From Gerris lacustris (lineage: Eukaryota; Arthropoda; Insecta; Hemiptera; Gerridae), in NCBI GenBank assembly GCA_951217055.1, contig OX578279.1, positions 40,945,610 to 41,009,609 of the forward strand: a stretch of 64,000 nt of DNA, read 5' to 3'. Position 1 is the first letter of the stretch, and every line of letters begins with the position of its first letter. This document shows, piece by piece, positions 1 to 14,922 of this stretch. Below the pieces are notes generated by a model. The model worked only from the letters and a program-made list of their open reading frames with translations, searched no databases and was not told the origin of the DNA. The translations under genes were made by a program, and so were the position numbers.

Positions 1-239
1 GCATTTCTACAAAGAATGCAGCGCTACTAACGGAAGTTTTGACAACTACCCGCCGGAAAATAAAAATCTTTTAGTTCCTAGGACGTAAAAGATTTTTTCT
101 TTACAGCTAGGAGTAATGAAAAGATTTTTTAAGTCCACGTAATGAAAAAATGGATTTTAGCTAAGTTTTTTAGGCTCTAAAGTTACTATTTCACAGCCTA
201 CCACGGAAAAAATATTTTTTTCAAGTCGCTATATTTTTA
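1..239. other. AT-rich stretch, no gene
   Basis: Many A6-T7 runs and imperfect repeats of a core like AAAAGATTTTTT. No open frame or RNA gene is seen. Confidence 0.5.
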
Positions 240-388
240 AAATATATGGGTAGGTACAAGACACATACATGCCTAATTTCTAAGTGATAGGACGAAAGGT
301 GTAGCCGTGAGAACTGGCGACCGGACGGACGGACAGACACACGCAGAAAAATATAAAGGTCCTTGGTTTTGCCTACGGACCCTAAAAA
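240..388 (+). repeat. GGAC-rich dispersed module (family M), copy 1
   Basis: The segment contains CGGACGGACGGACAGACACA followed by AAGGTCCTTGGTTTTGCCTA and a GGACCCTAAAAA end. The same module occurs on the opposite strand near 26695-26800, so it is a dispersed repeat. Here it abuts family A directly, which suggests a composite or nested insertion. The short open frame starting at 307 runs through this repeat and is not a gene. Confidence 0.7.
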
Positions 389-895
389 AGATCGGTCCGA
401 GACAACTCAGACTAAATTTCTCTTATAATCTCGGCCCCATATCCCAGAAAATGTATGTTCAAAAATCATATTTATTTTCATCAATATCTCGGAAACTAGA
501 TTTTTCGCAGGAAAACGCCTTATATCGTTAGATTAATCTTTATTAAATGGACTACATTCTAGAATTTTTTAATCAAAAACGTCGGAGCCATTTTTGAGAA
601 ATATTTTAATTTCTCGTTTTTTCAGAGTTACAGGGGGGGTATTGCCCCTTAATTAGGAGCTAAAATTTATACCTCAATTTCGCCTCGGGGCTTGGAGTAT
701 GATTTTTCTGAACATGTATGCCAAATTTTGTAACAATCGGCCCAGTATTTAAGACTCCAGGCGTCTGCACTGACAGACATTTTGTAAAAACCTCTTTTTT
801 GATTCAGGGGATCTCAAAACGTGGAAATCCATTGAATTTTTTGTGCCATCACAATAATTTTTTTTTTTTTATAAGAGTAAATTCATCAACTTCTC
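389..895 (+). repeat. Family A dispersed repeat, copy A1
   Basis: It starts with ATCGGTCCGAGACAACTCAG and ends near a CCATCACAATAAT-type tail before a T-rich run. Shared blocks with the other copies include GCCAAATTTNGTNANAATCGG, AGGCGTCTGCAC and the GACAGACATTTT tail. A G-tract before TTGCCCC marks the middle. This copy is diverged and lacks the clear tRNA-like block of A2 and A3. The open frame at 718-1071 lies in this repeat and its AT-rich flank and has no recognisable domain. Confidence 0.8.
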
Positions 896-2039
896 TAGCT
901 CAAATTTTACGCTATCCACAATTTTTTTCTCTTCTTAAATTCTTTAAATTAATTTCACTTTTGTCGGCGCCTGTCGACTGTCGTCCATTGTCAAATGCTT
1001 TGCAGTCATACAATCGAGCTGAAACTTTGACGAACTGTACCAACACAATAACATTCTACCAAATAAATTAATTAATTTATTTTAATATTAATAGTTAATA
1101 AATTTCAAAACAAATAAATTAATTTAAAAAAAATTAATTTATTAATTAACTAAGCAAGTTAATACATCCAAAATGCATAATTATGAAGGATTTATAATAA
1201 AATATGTTTTTATGATCTGGCATTATAAGAAAATCTAGTTTATTTCGTACAATTTTCATTATGAAAAAATAAAAAACCTGAAACTAGGTATTTATTATAA
1301 ACTTAGTGGTCTTATTTATCTAACCGCAGATAGCAGTTAGTAAGTAGTAATGTAAAGTTAATAATTTTAATATTCTGTACTGTATAGACTATTGAAACTA
1401 ACTTCTGTGTGTGAGAAACATTTAGTTGTTTAAGTTCTTTCATCTTGCAGTGAAGGCTGATTTCTTTGGACGACGTTATCTATACACACGCACTCGTTAT
1501 GCTCGTGCGATTGATCATACAATGCCCTAATAAATTAGAAGTTAGCAATTTTGAATTGGGTAACATTGTAAAATCATTGCTTTATTGTATTCACATTAAG
1601 ACACGACCATTATCGGGCAACAATTGTTTGTATTGAATTGTAGAAATAGTGTCTATATATATCTACGGTAACGAACCGAATGAATTTTTTACACAGAAAA
1701 ACTGTTTTGAATAATAAACATAACTGCCATGAAATGTCTAGAACAATGAGGCTGATCACAAAATATTAATTTTAAATTTTTGAAAGCAATGTACGTGATT
1801 AATGTGTACTTGAATTGAAGAATAGAGATCTAGGAGAGATGGCGCCGGGCGTAGCCAATATTTCGTGACAATGATTCCACGTTTTTTTCGGAAAGAAAGG
1901 AATGTAACTCCTTTCTTCAATCAAGAAAATCTAGCGGCTCTGGAAGTATACCGTAAGACACTCGGGTAACAATGAACTACCTGTATACAAGTATATTTGT
2001 AACATAATTGTATTAGAATGTGAAGTTCTAGTTTCGTTC
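896..2039. other. Intergenic or intronic AT-rich DNA
   Basis: No gene seen. It includes an AT-palindromic stretch near 1065-1150 and a small hairpin near 1894-1916 with AGAAAGGA and TCCTTTCT arms. Confidence 0.4.
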
Positions 2040-2181
2040 TCACAGCCGACGATCCTCTAAGTATTTTGAGCATTGATGTTTACTTGAACCATGAAATAAG
2101 TGTCTGGAGGGATGAGCTTTGTAATACTATGTTGGATGTTTTTCTGAAAGCCTGTAGTTTTGCCACTACCTAGGGAGTTTC
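2040..2181 (+). repeat. 142-bp direct repeat, left copy
   Basis: Almost identical to 2555-2696, offset 515 bp. It begins TCACAGCCGACGATCC and ends CTAGGGAGTTTC. The pair could be short terminal repeats of a miniature retroelement, or a plain local duplication. I see no TG...CA ends, primer site or target duplication, so the class is open. Confidence 0.85.
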
Positions 2182-2219
2182 CTCGGATGTGTCGGATACG
2201 GTTTATTTGATACCTGGAT

Positions 2220-2257
2220 ACCTTTAGTCAACTTTGATCTCAAAGTTGACTAAAGGT
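2220..2257. repeat. Perfect 18-bp-arm hairpin
   Basis: Arms ACCTTTAGTCAACTTTGA and its exact reverse complement are separated by two bases (TC). It lies just inside the left copy of the 142-bp direct repeat. It may be a cruciform or RNA hairpin, or the scar of a template switch. Confidence 0.85.
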
Positions 2258-2554
2258 TGATCACCGAGTTGTACAGTTCTGAGTTCTGATGTACTTTTTA
2301 AGTTCATCCTAGTGTCTTTATTTGATTATTACAACAGATACATTATATTCTCGTCTATGTGGTAGATCATCTTTGGATGTTCTAGTTGACTCTTGATTCA
2401 CCCTGGTATTGAATATGACATTCATGTAATGATCCTAGAAACCTTTTCCATAAGAAAGGTACGTTAATGTTCTGTTTATTAGTCTGTTTCTATTCCTCTT
2501 CTGTCTTTGCTAAAAATTGATGCATGAAGTATTCATTTTATGTTATCCTTATTA

Positions 2555-2696
2555 TCACAGCCGACGATCCTCTAAGTATTTTGAGCATTGATGTTTACTT
2601 GAACCATGAAATAAGTGTCTGGAGGGATGAGCTTTGTATTTCTATGTTGGATGTTTTTCTGAAAGCCTGTAGTTTTGCCACTACCTAGGGAGTTTC
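2555..2696 (+). repeat. 142-bp direct repeat, right copy
   Basis: Second copy of 2040-2181, in the same orientation. Only scattered substitutions separate them (for example AATACT versus ATTTCT before ATGTTGG), so the duplication is fairly recent. The short open frame at 2675 starts in its end and is chance. Confidence 0.85.
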
Positions 2697-4468
2697 AATT
2701 TATTCCTTGCAAGCATTATCTTACCATGATTTTTCTCTTCTTAGACGGAGATATGTATTCTTTGGAATACATGCATGAGTATTTTAGTGCAGCTTTAAAT
2801 TACAGGAAACAAGAAGTTAAATATCAAATATATTTTCTTTACACACCATCTATAAATAAATCATTTTTTTATTGAGATTAAAAAGAACCGAGCCCCTCCT
2901 TTATTCTTATGAAAGTTATTTTTATTTGTTATTTTTTTTTTAACTTTCACTGCATACAAAGTGCGTATACTATAAACCTGAAGTCCTTCTACTACTGCAC
3001 ACTTCTAAGGGCGCGTCGGAATATCTTTGAACTGCCCTTTAAAGAGAAGCCATAAAAGGGCAATAACACCTGCATATTCAATTAAAAAATTCCACATTTC
3101 ACTCCATATTAGGTGCACAACAGCTTTTAAATTATGGGAAACAAATTTTGTGTTGGTCAAAGTTATCAAAATGTTCCCTTTTCTGATGATTCTGGCTACG
3201 ATTTTTGTCCTTCGTTTATTTTATATTTAATTTGAAGTCTTATTTCCAGAAAAAGGATAGCGTTAAGCATATAGTATAAATTATCATTTACGATGTTCGG
3301 AGTAGTGCTTCAAGTGATACAAATTTTAGATCGATAAGAAATCTGATTACACAAAAAAGGGACTTTTTCTTATGGGTTTACTATATAAAACCCATGATTT
3401 GAAAAAAAAATGAATTAATTATAAAAAGAATAATTATTTGTAACAGCTCTTGTTTAGGATGTTCCTTCTATATGCGGACAGTTGCTATTAGTTAACTGAT
3501 ATAGTAGGGGTAGGACTTCACTCGCAAATCGGCACACAATAGTCACTTGCACATGTTTTACGTATTTACATCGGTCTGCCATTCTTAGCCACGTACGCTT
3601 CCAAAAACATCCCATTCTTCTTTCCCTAAAATAACACATGACCTGGCATTGAAATGAAATATATTGACATTTTTTTTTTTTTTTTTTAGAAAATACTGTC
3701 AAATAGTTTCTACGAATTTAGTTAAGTAGCTTGCTAATGTAAACATATTTAGGATGAAAAATGACAATATTCTTGTCAATAGTAGAAATTTGTTGTTTTT
3801 TCTTATATTTCACATACTGCTGCACATTTATTTAAATAACAAAAATCTACTTAGGGGTTGTTATTCTTTTTTGTTTAGTTTTCACATTTTAAAAATAAAA
3901 TTCAGCCATAAATCCATCTGAAAACTGAAAAGACGAAGAAATTACCCACACGTGTGAATTCTTTGCATATTTTTAAAAAGGAAAGCTTCAGTGTTTTCTA
4001 GCATATAAACAAAATAGAAACTATTGGGAAAAGCACAAGAACAATATTTTACAAATAAAATAAATGTTGAACAAACAAAATTATGTTTCCTATTATTTTT
4101 ATTTATTTAGTATTTAGGTCAGGTTAAAGATGTGAGTCCCTTGTTACAGTTTGGCGTCCTATTCGGTGCATATTATCAAATAATAGGCGTCAAATCAACA
4201 GTTTATGTATCCAGAGAATGTATTAACTTTTGAGTTTATTTCATTTTCTTTTGAGTTGTGTATTAATCTCATGTGTTTTAGGTTTTTTCTCTTTAAAAAG
4301 TTAAAGCGGGATAGATGATTGAGTAAATACAAATTTGCAAAATCTATAGAATTTATTGATTTTTTTTTTTTTTTTTTCTGGAAGTATAAATCCAGAAATT
4401 ACGCCTTTCATAAATCTTTTCAGGTGTGTTCGTATAATTTGTAGCTATATTTTTTACGTTGTTTTTTT

Positions 4469-4499
<31 letters not shown>

Positions 4500-5998
4500 C
4501 TTCTTTCGTTTTTTCTTTTATGTGTTTAGATCATCGTCACTTATTTAAAATAAAATAAAAATAAATTCACTATATATTTTTTTTAAAGAAATATAAACAA
4601 AAGGTTACTATATGCAACGTATATGTAAATAAAAAGATTTGTCTTAGATCTTGATATATTATTAAAAAATTGAAGAATGAGGTTTTGCATCTGGAATTTT
4701 TTCGAATGATGTAGAAATCAATTTGAGCCTTACCCTGGGTATAAAGGAGATAAAACCGTGAAAAATTGATCACTATGACACACCTCGAACTGTGGCTAAT
4801 ACACATATTCACGTATCGCTACTTCCTACTACGATATTTATTCAAAAGGACAATAGCTAATAAAAAAATGAAAAAAATAATAATAATAAAATCAAAAGAG
4901 ACGATAAGCAAAAAATGCAGATTATAACTTTTTTTTTCTTTTACTATTTGTTTATTTTAAGAAATGACTTAACCAGTTAACATTATTATTTTGCTTGGTA
5001 TTCAAGCATGTCTAATATTCAATTTTTTTATTTTTATATATTACTCAGAAAGAAACTTAATATTTAATAGTACTCTGATAAATAAGATATATTTTTAAAA
5101 TTATACATAGGTATTTAGTTATTATTAAAATCAGTATACAAATTTGAATATATCTCTTGTTAATGGTTCCCTTTATGATGACGCTTGACGCTCGAGTACT
5201 TCATATTAAATTTGTTATATTATTAGAAATAATAAACGTAAATCTAAGTGATGTATTTAGTAATTTAATCTCAACTTGGCACTGAGGCAGCAATTGTTGC
5301 CAAAAAAGTTTCATTAAAACCCGTTTTTTATACGTAATTTAAACTTTTTTCTAAAATTGAGTTTGATGGTGAATTTTTGTTTTTATAGGAAACTCTAGAG
5401 TTATGAGAATTTTCATTTACATTTTAGTATTGATTTATTTTACTTTATATTTTGATCGATCTCAATATCAATTAATAGATAGAGAGATTTCACACTTTAC
5501 ACAACCAGTAATATTAGTTCAATGTAGTGTAATGAATCGAAACAACATCTTGATGATTTTTTATACTAAGGTTCCTGGGAGAACACCAACATTCTCAGAT
5601 ATACTAGCATACTTTAAATTGCTATTGTTGTATATGTCCATGTAATAGAGAATAATATATATATACACACAGAGGGAAATATAACTATTCACATGGAGAA
5701 GAATGAATTATTTTAAATCAATAATACATATATATGTGAGGTATTTATACCTAACTTTAAATATAAATAAACAAAAGTTATTGAGAAAATGGCTTTTAAT
5801 TTCATTTTGAGGACAGTACCTTTTGAATTTGCAGATAGATCATGCTGTTATTTAATTATTGCTATTGTTTAATTTCTTTCTTTAGAGATTGAGTTGTGAT
5901 GAACAATCAATTATCAATTATTGGGAATATTCTCTTTTCTTTCTCTGCTTATTACATTTTGTTCTGGTTTGTATAAGTATAAAACTATTATAGAATAC
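2697..5998. other. Gene-free AT-rich DNA
   Basis: No supported gene. Contains poly(T) near 3669-3688 and 4360-4378 and a (TC)n run at 4469-4492. The minus-strand frame at 3454-3702 (82 codons) begins in the poly(A/T) run and has no recognisable domain. Confidence 0.4.
4469..4492. repeat. (TC)n microsatellite
   Basis: About twelve TC dinucleotides, flanked by T-rich DNA and TTTC repeats. Confidence 0.9.
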
Positions 5999-6408
5999 TT
6001 CATAGGACGCAGGAAGCTATGTGCCACATTAATTGGCAGACTTTTTGAATCTGTCATTTTTTTGTACATGTAAAGTACAAAGTATCAATATAGCAATATT
6101 TAATGTGCGCATGCGGTTGAAATTAATATGGGCCATTCAAAGTTCTTAAAAATCAGATGAGTACTTAAAGATAATAATAGGTGTTAATAATAAACTTTAT
6201 GGTCATGTAGAAGAGAATCAAATGAGCGGTTGAACAAGGTTGAAACTTATATGGGGCCGAAAATAGACTAAAATTACCTAGCTTCAAAATTTTATTAATA
6301 TTGACGTGTAGTTGTTAAGATATGTGGACGACCGACCGACAATCTCTCCTTTAATTTTTGAAATCGGAGACATTAAAAAGGTTCGGTAAGCTCGGTAGCA
6401 AAATAGAC
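5999..6408 (+). repeat. Family B repeat, rearranged copy B1
   Basis: The terminus block GAAGCTATGTGCCACATTAA, followed by TTGGCAGAC, sits at 6013-6046. Internal sequence then matches B3: the TTAATGTGCGCATGCGG region, ATCAGATGAGTACTT, TGTAGAAGAGAA and AAATCGGAGACATTAAAAAG. It ends GGTTCGGTAAGCTCGGTAGC, which matches the start of B4 in reverse. The terminus is inverted relative to its place in B3, so this copy is rearranged. Confidence 0.7.
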
Positions 6409-7978
6409 TTTTATTCTTGTGCCCAAGACTAGTGTATTGTAAACCCAGCAATAATTCATTTTGATTAGCGTTTAATACGGTGATGGTTTGTTGGTTGTAG
6501 GCTAGGAATGCAGGGTGACTGTGAAAGTCTTCGCGATTGTAATGTACATCTCTAATGGTGGCCTCATATATCTGAAGCTTTTAATGAAGCTACTTCCTCT
6601 CTTCACAACTGAATATTTCTTTTCAACATCTCGCCACCGGGCCACTAAATGTATCTGTCTTTTCATTTGGACAAAAATGTCTTTTATACTCCGACAAACA
6701 TCTTGTCGCGTAGAATCTTCCTTTAGGTCGCCGGAGCTCTTTCAATTCCTCATCTCCAACCGGACTAACGTCCTTTTTTCCATTATAATTCTTCGTAGGA
6801 ATTCCCCTCCCGCCATGGTCGGACAATAGAGAAGTCAATCAGTCGATCATTAAGACAGGACCCGAGGACAAGACAATCGAACAGAACCTCCCTTAATTGT
6901 TTCAATGCTCGGTGAATAGAGCGCCACACGCAAACATTTCCACACCTCTCTATGGTGTAAAGGCCCTGGGTCGAGGATGGAGTCTATTGAAAGACCACAA
7001 CAGTAGCCGCACCGCACCGCCTCAATGAAACACCTCTCTTCTCTATGAAAGGGAAATGGGAAGTTGGCTAGGGTTAAGTAATTTTCAAATCGAGATTATT
7101 CAAAGAATGCATTGAGTCATTATTAATTTAAGCTGATGTCTTTGCGTCGCTTATGAAGGATACATAGTGACAGATGCTCGCGGCCATGGCCTACTTCCAT
7201 AAATCAATGGTTTTTGCTCTTTTTTATGTTTTACGTCATGGTCTGAAGATGAAACAAATATTTGAACTAATAGATCATGTTAGATAGAAAGAATCTCTCT
7301 CTAGAAGTTTCTTGTGGATATACCTATCTAAAACTTCATTGATTTCTGAAATACCTATTAAATAATCAAACGTTTCTTTATTTTAAACATTGTTTATTTT
7401 ATCTTGTTGTTTTCCTCTACTGATGACTCCTGACTCCTATCATTGAATGGCTTATCATTTAGACCAAAATATTATGGATATTACCACTTATAAATTACAT
7501 CTTGTTTGGAAATAAATCTGGTAAATAAGTTTTCCTTTTCCATAATTGTTAGCGCTAGTGAAATAAACAAGAATCGTATTGATGTTTATAGATCAAAGGT
7601 TTAACTTTTTATCATATAGGTAAGTATTGCACCGAGTCTAATTACCTACTTGCAAATTTTTTTATTACCGGACCTGGAGAAAATTTAACTCTTAAAACAT
7701 ATTTAGTTGAATGTAAGTTATGAAATTGGTTGATTTGCCATTATTGTATTGTATTTTTTCTTTTCTTAAGTATTTCCCCTCCCCTCATTTTGACAAAAAT
7801 CCAATTTATTTTTAAGTAGTTTTTTTTATCCATCACTAAATCATTAGTTCTCTAATAATGTTATATCTATATATTTGCCTAAACCGATTTCTAATTCTTT
7901 TCTACTTTTAGGAATATAAGTAATTCGTGTTACTTAAATTGTTCTTATAATTGTTTGCTGATTCACCACTCTCTTACT
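6409..7978. other. No gene; higher-G+C island at about 6590-7060
   Basis: Open frames on both strands (plus 6515-6829, minus 6623-6838) overlap here. Neither has a domain I recognise, and their overlap argues that at most one is real. The island has a C-rich plus strand and could be an old exon, UTR or unrecognised repeat. The rest is ordinary AT-rich DNA. Confidence 0.35.
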
Positions 7979-8205
7979 ATAATTCACCGAGCGGAGCGAG
8001 ATCTCTGTTTTAACTCGACCGTTTTGTTTAATATGCAGTCACGACCAAAACGCGTTGTTCGATTTTCTTCAAATTAGGCGTGGATGTTCCTTGAAGACAT
8101 TAAAATCTATGTTTATGTATTATTTTTTATGTATGTATATATATATATTTTTTTAATATATATATTTTTTTCGGACGTAAGGTCTACTGTTAACAGAACT
8201 ATGTA
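7979..8205 (+). repeat. Probable dispersed repeat with (TA)n tail
   Basis: A block with CGAGCGGAGCGAGATCTCTG, then CGACCAAAACGCGTTGTTCG and a TTCTTCAAATTAGGCG block, runs into an interrupted (TA)n tract. This resembles insect interspersed repeats that end on microsatellites. Only one copy is in the window, so the call rests on style. Confidence 0.4.
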
Positions 8206-8299
8206 CTAGTAATGTAATGGACAGAGTCCATCCATTCAATAGTTATTGGAAGGTGAACCGTTGAATAACTAGTTCTTTAATATTATCATGTATTTCTTT

Positions 8300-8820
8300 A
8301 ACATTTCTGTCAATAATGTTTCATGGTCATACTTAAGACGTTCACTCTCATGCTTATACTCTCGTTCAATCCCTTCCCTCCTGTTTTAATGTTGAAGTAA
8401 TGCTACATGTTCATCGTTAAGACGTTCACTCTTATGCTTATACTCTCATTCAATCCCTTCTCTCCTGTTTTAATATTGAAGTAATGCTACATGTTCATCG
8501 TTAAGACGTTCACTCTTATGCTTATACTCTCATTCAATCCCTTCCCTCCTGTTTTAATGTTGAAGTAATGCTACTTGTTCATCGTTAAGACGTTCACTCT
8601 TTTGTTTACAGTCTTTAATGTTTTAAGTTAATCTTTTAGATGTGCAATCTCTTGCTTCCGGTATTTAATGCTGAACACAATGTTTTATGATCATCGTTAA
8701 GACGTTCACTCTTTTGCTTAAAGTCTTAAATGTTAAAGTAATTTTTTATGTTTATATTTTACACCCTCTTGCTTACTATCTTTAATGTTGTTGAATTAAT
8801 GTATCATGTTCATTCAATCA
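8300..8820 (+). repeat. Minisatellite, 84-bp unit with degenerate 3' part
   Basis: Consecutive units start at about 8322, 8406, 8490 and 8574, exactly 84 bp apart. Each contains ATCGTTAAGACGTTCACTCT and TTCAATCCCTTC. After the fourth start the units decay, with shorter diverged forms near 8690, keeping GTTAAGACGTTCACTC. It is not open in a useful frame, so a coding repeat is unlikely. Confidence 0.9.
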
Positions 8821-9059
8821 AATGTATTCCTTTGAGAACATAAAGTCGGGATACTTTTTTGCCAATTCGAAGATTGAACGGAATTCTGTTCTGAACACCT
8901 CCTACACAATTGCTCGCCTATTTATTTCAGCTCTTTACCGTTACCGCTTACCGCTGACCATGCCGCCACCTTGCTTCGGTTAAACCTAAAAGGAGAGTAT
9001 ACACTCTCCACAGAGCTGGATAGCCTGTAACTGTAGTTTGTTTTGAACCTGTGATGTAG

Positions 9060-9250
9060 CCGAGGATCCCTTATAATCTGTCGAGTGTTGGATTGGCCAC
9101 GGGCCCTGGGGTCTGACCGCGGCTGGTTCCCAGGCCCCCAGGTGTCCCGTGTCCCTCCTTCGCAGGTTTAACCCGAACCCCGGCCAGAGGGCGCTTCTAA
9201 CTCCCCGCCCTCCTCGCCTGTCTCTCCCTAGACACCCCGACCAGTCTAGT
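9060..9250. other. GC-rich island in AT-rich DNA
   Basis: A run rich in CCC and GGG, including GGGCCCTGGGGTCTGACCGC and CCCCAGGTGTCCCG, stands out sharply from its neighbours. It has no long open frame. It might be an old non-coding exon, a promoter, part of a GC-rich repeat, or transferred sequence. A related mildly GC-rich segment lies at 8930-9000. Confidence 0.5.
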
Positions 9251-10116
9251 TCTGACAGTGTTACTGTGTGTTTAGTTTCTTGCTTTGTGTCTCATCTCTA
9301 TACGTGTCTCTCGTACTGATATCCGTTTCGTCACTTAGTTATACGCCTTCCTTGTATTGTAAGTTTATTTTATTTTGTTAATTATTAGTTTTATTTATTT
9401 AATAATTTATGCCCCCTATCTTTTTAATATAATTCAAAACAAAGAATAACGTGTTTAATTTATTAAAAACTTCCTTTATTTTAAATTAATAATTTAAATA
9501 AATTAAACAGTCCTTTACCACTTATTTTATAAGCAAACTTAATCAAACCAGGTTATTTTCAATTAGAAAGATTTTTTAAATTTAGAAATCAATTTATTAG
9601 AAAATCAATTATACAAAAAAATACCAAAATATAAGGTCTAAAATTGTCATAAACATAATTAAAAAAATACCATGAAATGAATTAAGTCCTTTGTTTACTT
9701 TTTTATAATTTATATTTTAGGCGCTATTTATATTGTTTTCTTAGTTATTTTTAATCATTTAGTTTAATTATATAGGCATTGGAAAGGCTAATCACTTAAT
9801 CACAGAGTTGCAAATAGGGTGAAACCTGTGCTGTTAGTAAGTCAAGGACAAGCGAGCGGTTCAGGGCGGACTTGGCCCGTCTTTACCACTTAGCTACACC
9901 ACCTTCTAAATGATATAGCACACTCCATAATTCCATTTATTTATAATTTATCATTATATATTATTAAATATTCCACATGTTTATTTTAATTGTTTTAATT
10001 ATTTGTTTCTTACAATACCTTACAGTTTGTTTCTTACAGTACCTTAGTCGTAATTAATTTGAATATTTGCTTTGTAGAACTAACTTAGGTGAAGAAAGTC
10101 GTCCTATTGGGTAATC
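9251..10116. other. No gene; weak tRNA-like block near 9835-9905
   Basis: On the minus strand, TAGCTAAGTGG at about 9887-9897 matches a Pol III A box, but I see no good B box at the right distance. It is at best a SINE relic. The rest is AT-rich with no gene. Confidence 0.3.
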
Positions 10117-12954
<2,838 letters not shown>

Positions 12955-13065
12955 TGTCTTCCGGTGGTCATCGATACTCTAGTAATGGTTTGATTCCCAG
13001 GGAGGTTTAAAATGTTTCACACTGATAATAACCATAATATAAAGTACATGACTAGATCGGCTGAT
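12955..13065 (+). repeat. Possible tRNA-derived SINE relic
   Basis: A B-box-like GGTTTGATTCC at about 12988-12998 is followed by AGGGAGGTTTAAAATGTTTC and ACTGATAATAACC. The order (B box, then a GTTTCAC and TGATAAT/TGATGTT body) resembles 62548-62660, so the two may be one family. The A box is decayed. Confidence 0.35.
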
Positions 13066-13260
13066 CCCCCGTCCTATGGTAACCTAATGTGCCCGTATCA
13101 GGACGTGAAAAATATAATATTCCGGCTAAATAAAATATAATCCGAAGAAACATTTTTAAAACAAAATAGTTTTATTACTATTTTATTACTTTTCCTCACT
13201 ACCTTTTGTAGGAAAAGTACTGTTTTCACCAAAAACATTTTTTTCGACATTTCAACGGAA

Positions 13261-13735
13261 TTATCCGTTTTGGGTGTTTTTAAGACCTGAGTGGTTTTCA
13301 GCATGATGTATGTATGTATGTGTGTGTGTTATCATCGTAGCGCCCAAGGTATTTAACCCAGAGAGTTGAAACTTGGCAGAAAAATCAGTCCCTGTAGTGG
13401 TGCCGCCCGGAAAATCAAATTTTTCCGCCATCTTGAACCCAGTTTGTTGAGTCAGCAAAAATTTAAAAAAATCGTAATAAACCGACAATGGACCTGATCG
13501 AGTTGAAATTTGGCACGAATATACCTCTCTGTATGACAAACAAGTCCACCAAATTTCATTTTGATATTGGCCGCCATTTTGAAGTTATCAATTTTTGATT
13601 TTTTTAAACTTTGACGGTTAATAATACCGAAAGTATAAATAGGTTTTTGACGTATAGCATATGGTTGGAACCGGAAAAAATTAAGGAACAAATATAAAAA
13701 AACCCGATGAAATTCCATTAATTAGTTTAAAAGTT
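13261..13735 (-). repeat. Probable dispersed repeat with CCGCCAT..TTGAA blocks
   Basis: Contains CCGCCATCTTGAACC and GGCCGCCATTTTGAAG, two GTTGAAAYTTGGCA blocks, and starts at a TATG/TG microsatellite. These are hallmarks of common insect interspersed repeats. Minus-strand open frames at 13261-13539 and 13452-13718 run through it with no recognised domain. Orientation is arbitrary. Confidence 0.45.
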
Positions 13736-14054
13736 ATAAACGAATATAATTATTTATTAGTGTGATAGTGCGATAATTTTGATGACATCAAAGTTTGTTT
13801 ACATCTGTCAAAATACCGCCAAACTTCAAATAATTAAATAAAATATAGGTATTAAAAATAAGGTTTATTTGAAGAATGATAATTAGAATAGATTAGATAA
13901 CTCATAATTAATAGACAATTTTCTCTCCGAGAAAAGTTTTTTAAAGATTTGTAAGTTTAGTGACCATGGTATTACAGTGAAGTTTTTGAATATTTTAGAA
14001 GTATTCCAAATTAAAGTAGGAGTTTTTTGGATGGCATAAAATATTATTAAGCTT

Positions 14055-14110
14055 GATAATGGCCTAAGAAGGGCTGAAATATCGCATGGAGATATGAAAA
14101 CTTAGTTTTT
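14055..14110 (+). repeat. Penelope-like hairpin motif (decayed)
   Basis: GGCCTAAGAAGGGCTGAAAT followed by ATCGCATGG keeps the order seen in Penelope-like retroelement ends (CTGAAGAAGG, short stem, GAAA-CGTCG type), with CTAAGA in place of CTGANGA. No reverse transcriptase is nearby. Confidence 0.35.
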
Positions 14111-14891
14111 ATTTATACCCATAAGACCTGGAGTAGACGGCATACTTACTGAAAAAATACATTTTATTGTTTGTTATGTAACAGCTGTATTCAAATATAA
14201 CATAACTTATATGAAGTAGACGAAGGAGCTTATTTGTAGTGTCGTACCTTTTGATTAATATAATTTAATTAACATTTAACATTCCATACGATATAGGAAA
14301 TCGAATCCTAGATAGGACTCTTTATGTGTTTACATTTGCTTGTATAGGACTTAGGCTGAATATTAAGTTGGCTTCCCTCTCCCCTATTTATTTATCTTTA
14401 TATGAATAAAAGAAAACGTTGCTCTTAATAAAGGGTTTCTTACCGCACAATATCGAAAAGTAGACTTGCTAAACAGGTTTATGGAATTAGTCGATTTCAC
14501 ACATTTCAAAGAAATATAATTTCTAATCAAAGGGACAATATGGCATTCCTAATCGTGCACTCACATATAATAAATTTAAGTTTTAAGGATTCTTCGAAAT
14601 TAAGTTGATAAGAAAGTTCACAATAATAAAAACCAATTGTGCATCAACAATCAACGCCTAAATCTGATGTACCAAAAACTGCATAACAAGATTATGTCTA
14701 AGAGGTATTAGGTAAATTCCAAAATTTTATACGCATGTAACTAAGGATTGAATTCAAGAAGTAATAGTAATGTTTGTCAATTTATAATTAGTGATAATTA
14801 TTACATTTATTTATTTGTTTTATAACAATTACTCACGTATAATTAAATAAAATATAAAAACAATATATGTTATTGCGCACCTTTTATATAC

Positions 14892-14922
<31 letters not shown>

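Noticed and set aside
9787..9905. tRNA gene on the minus strand
   Set aside because: A box present (TAGCTAAGTGG) but no correctly spaced B box and no cloverleaf.
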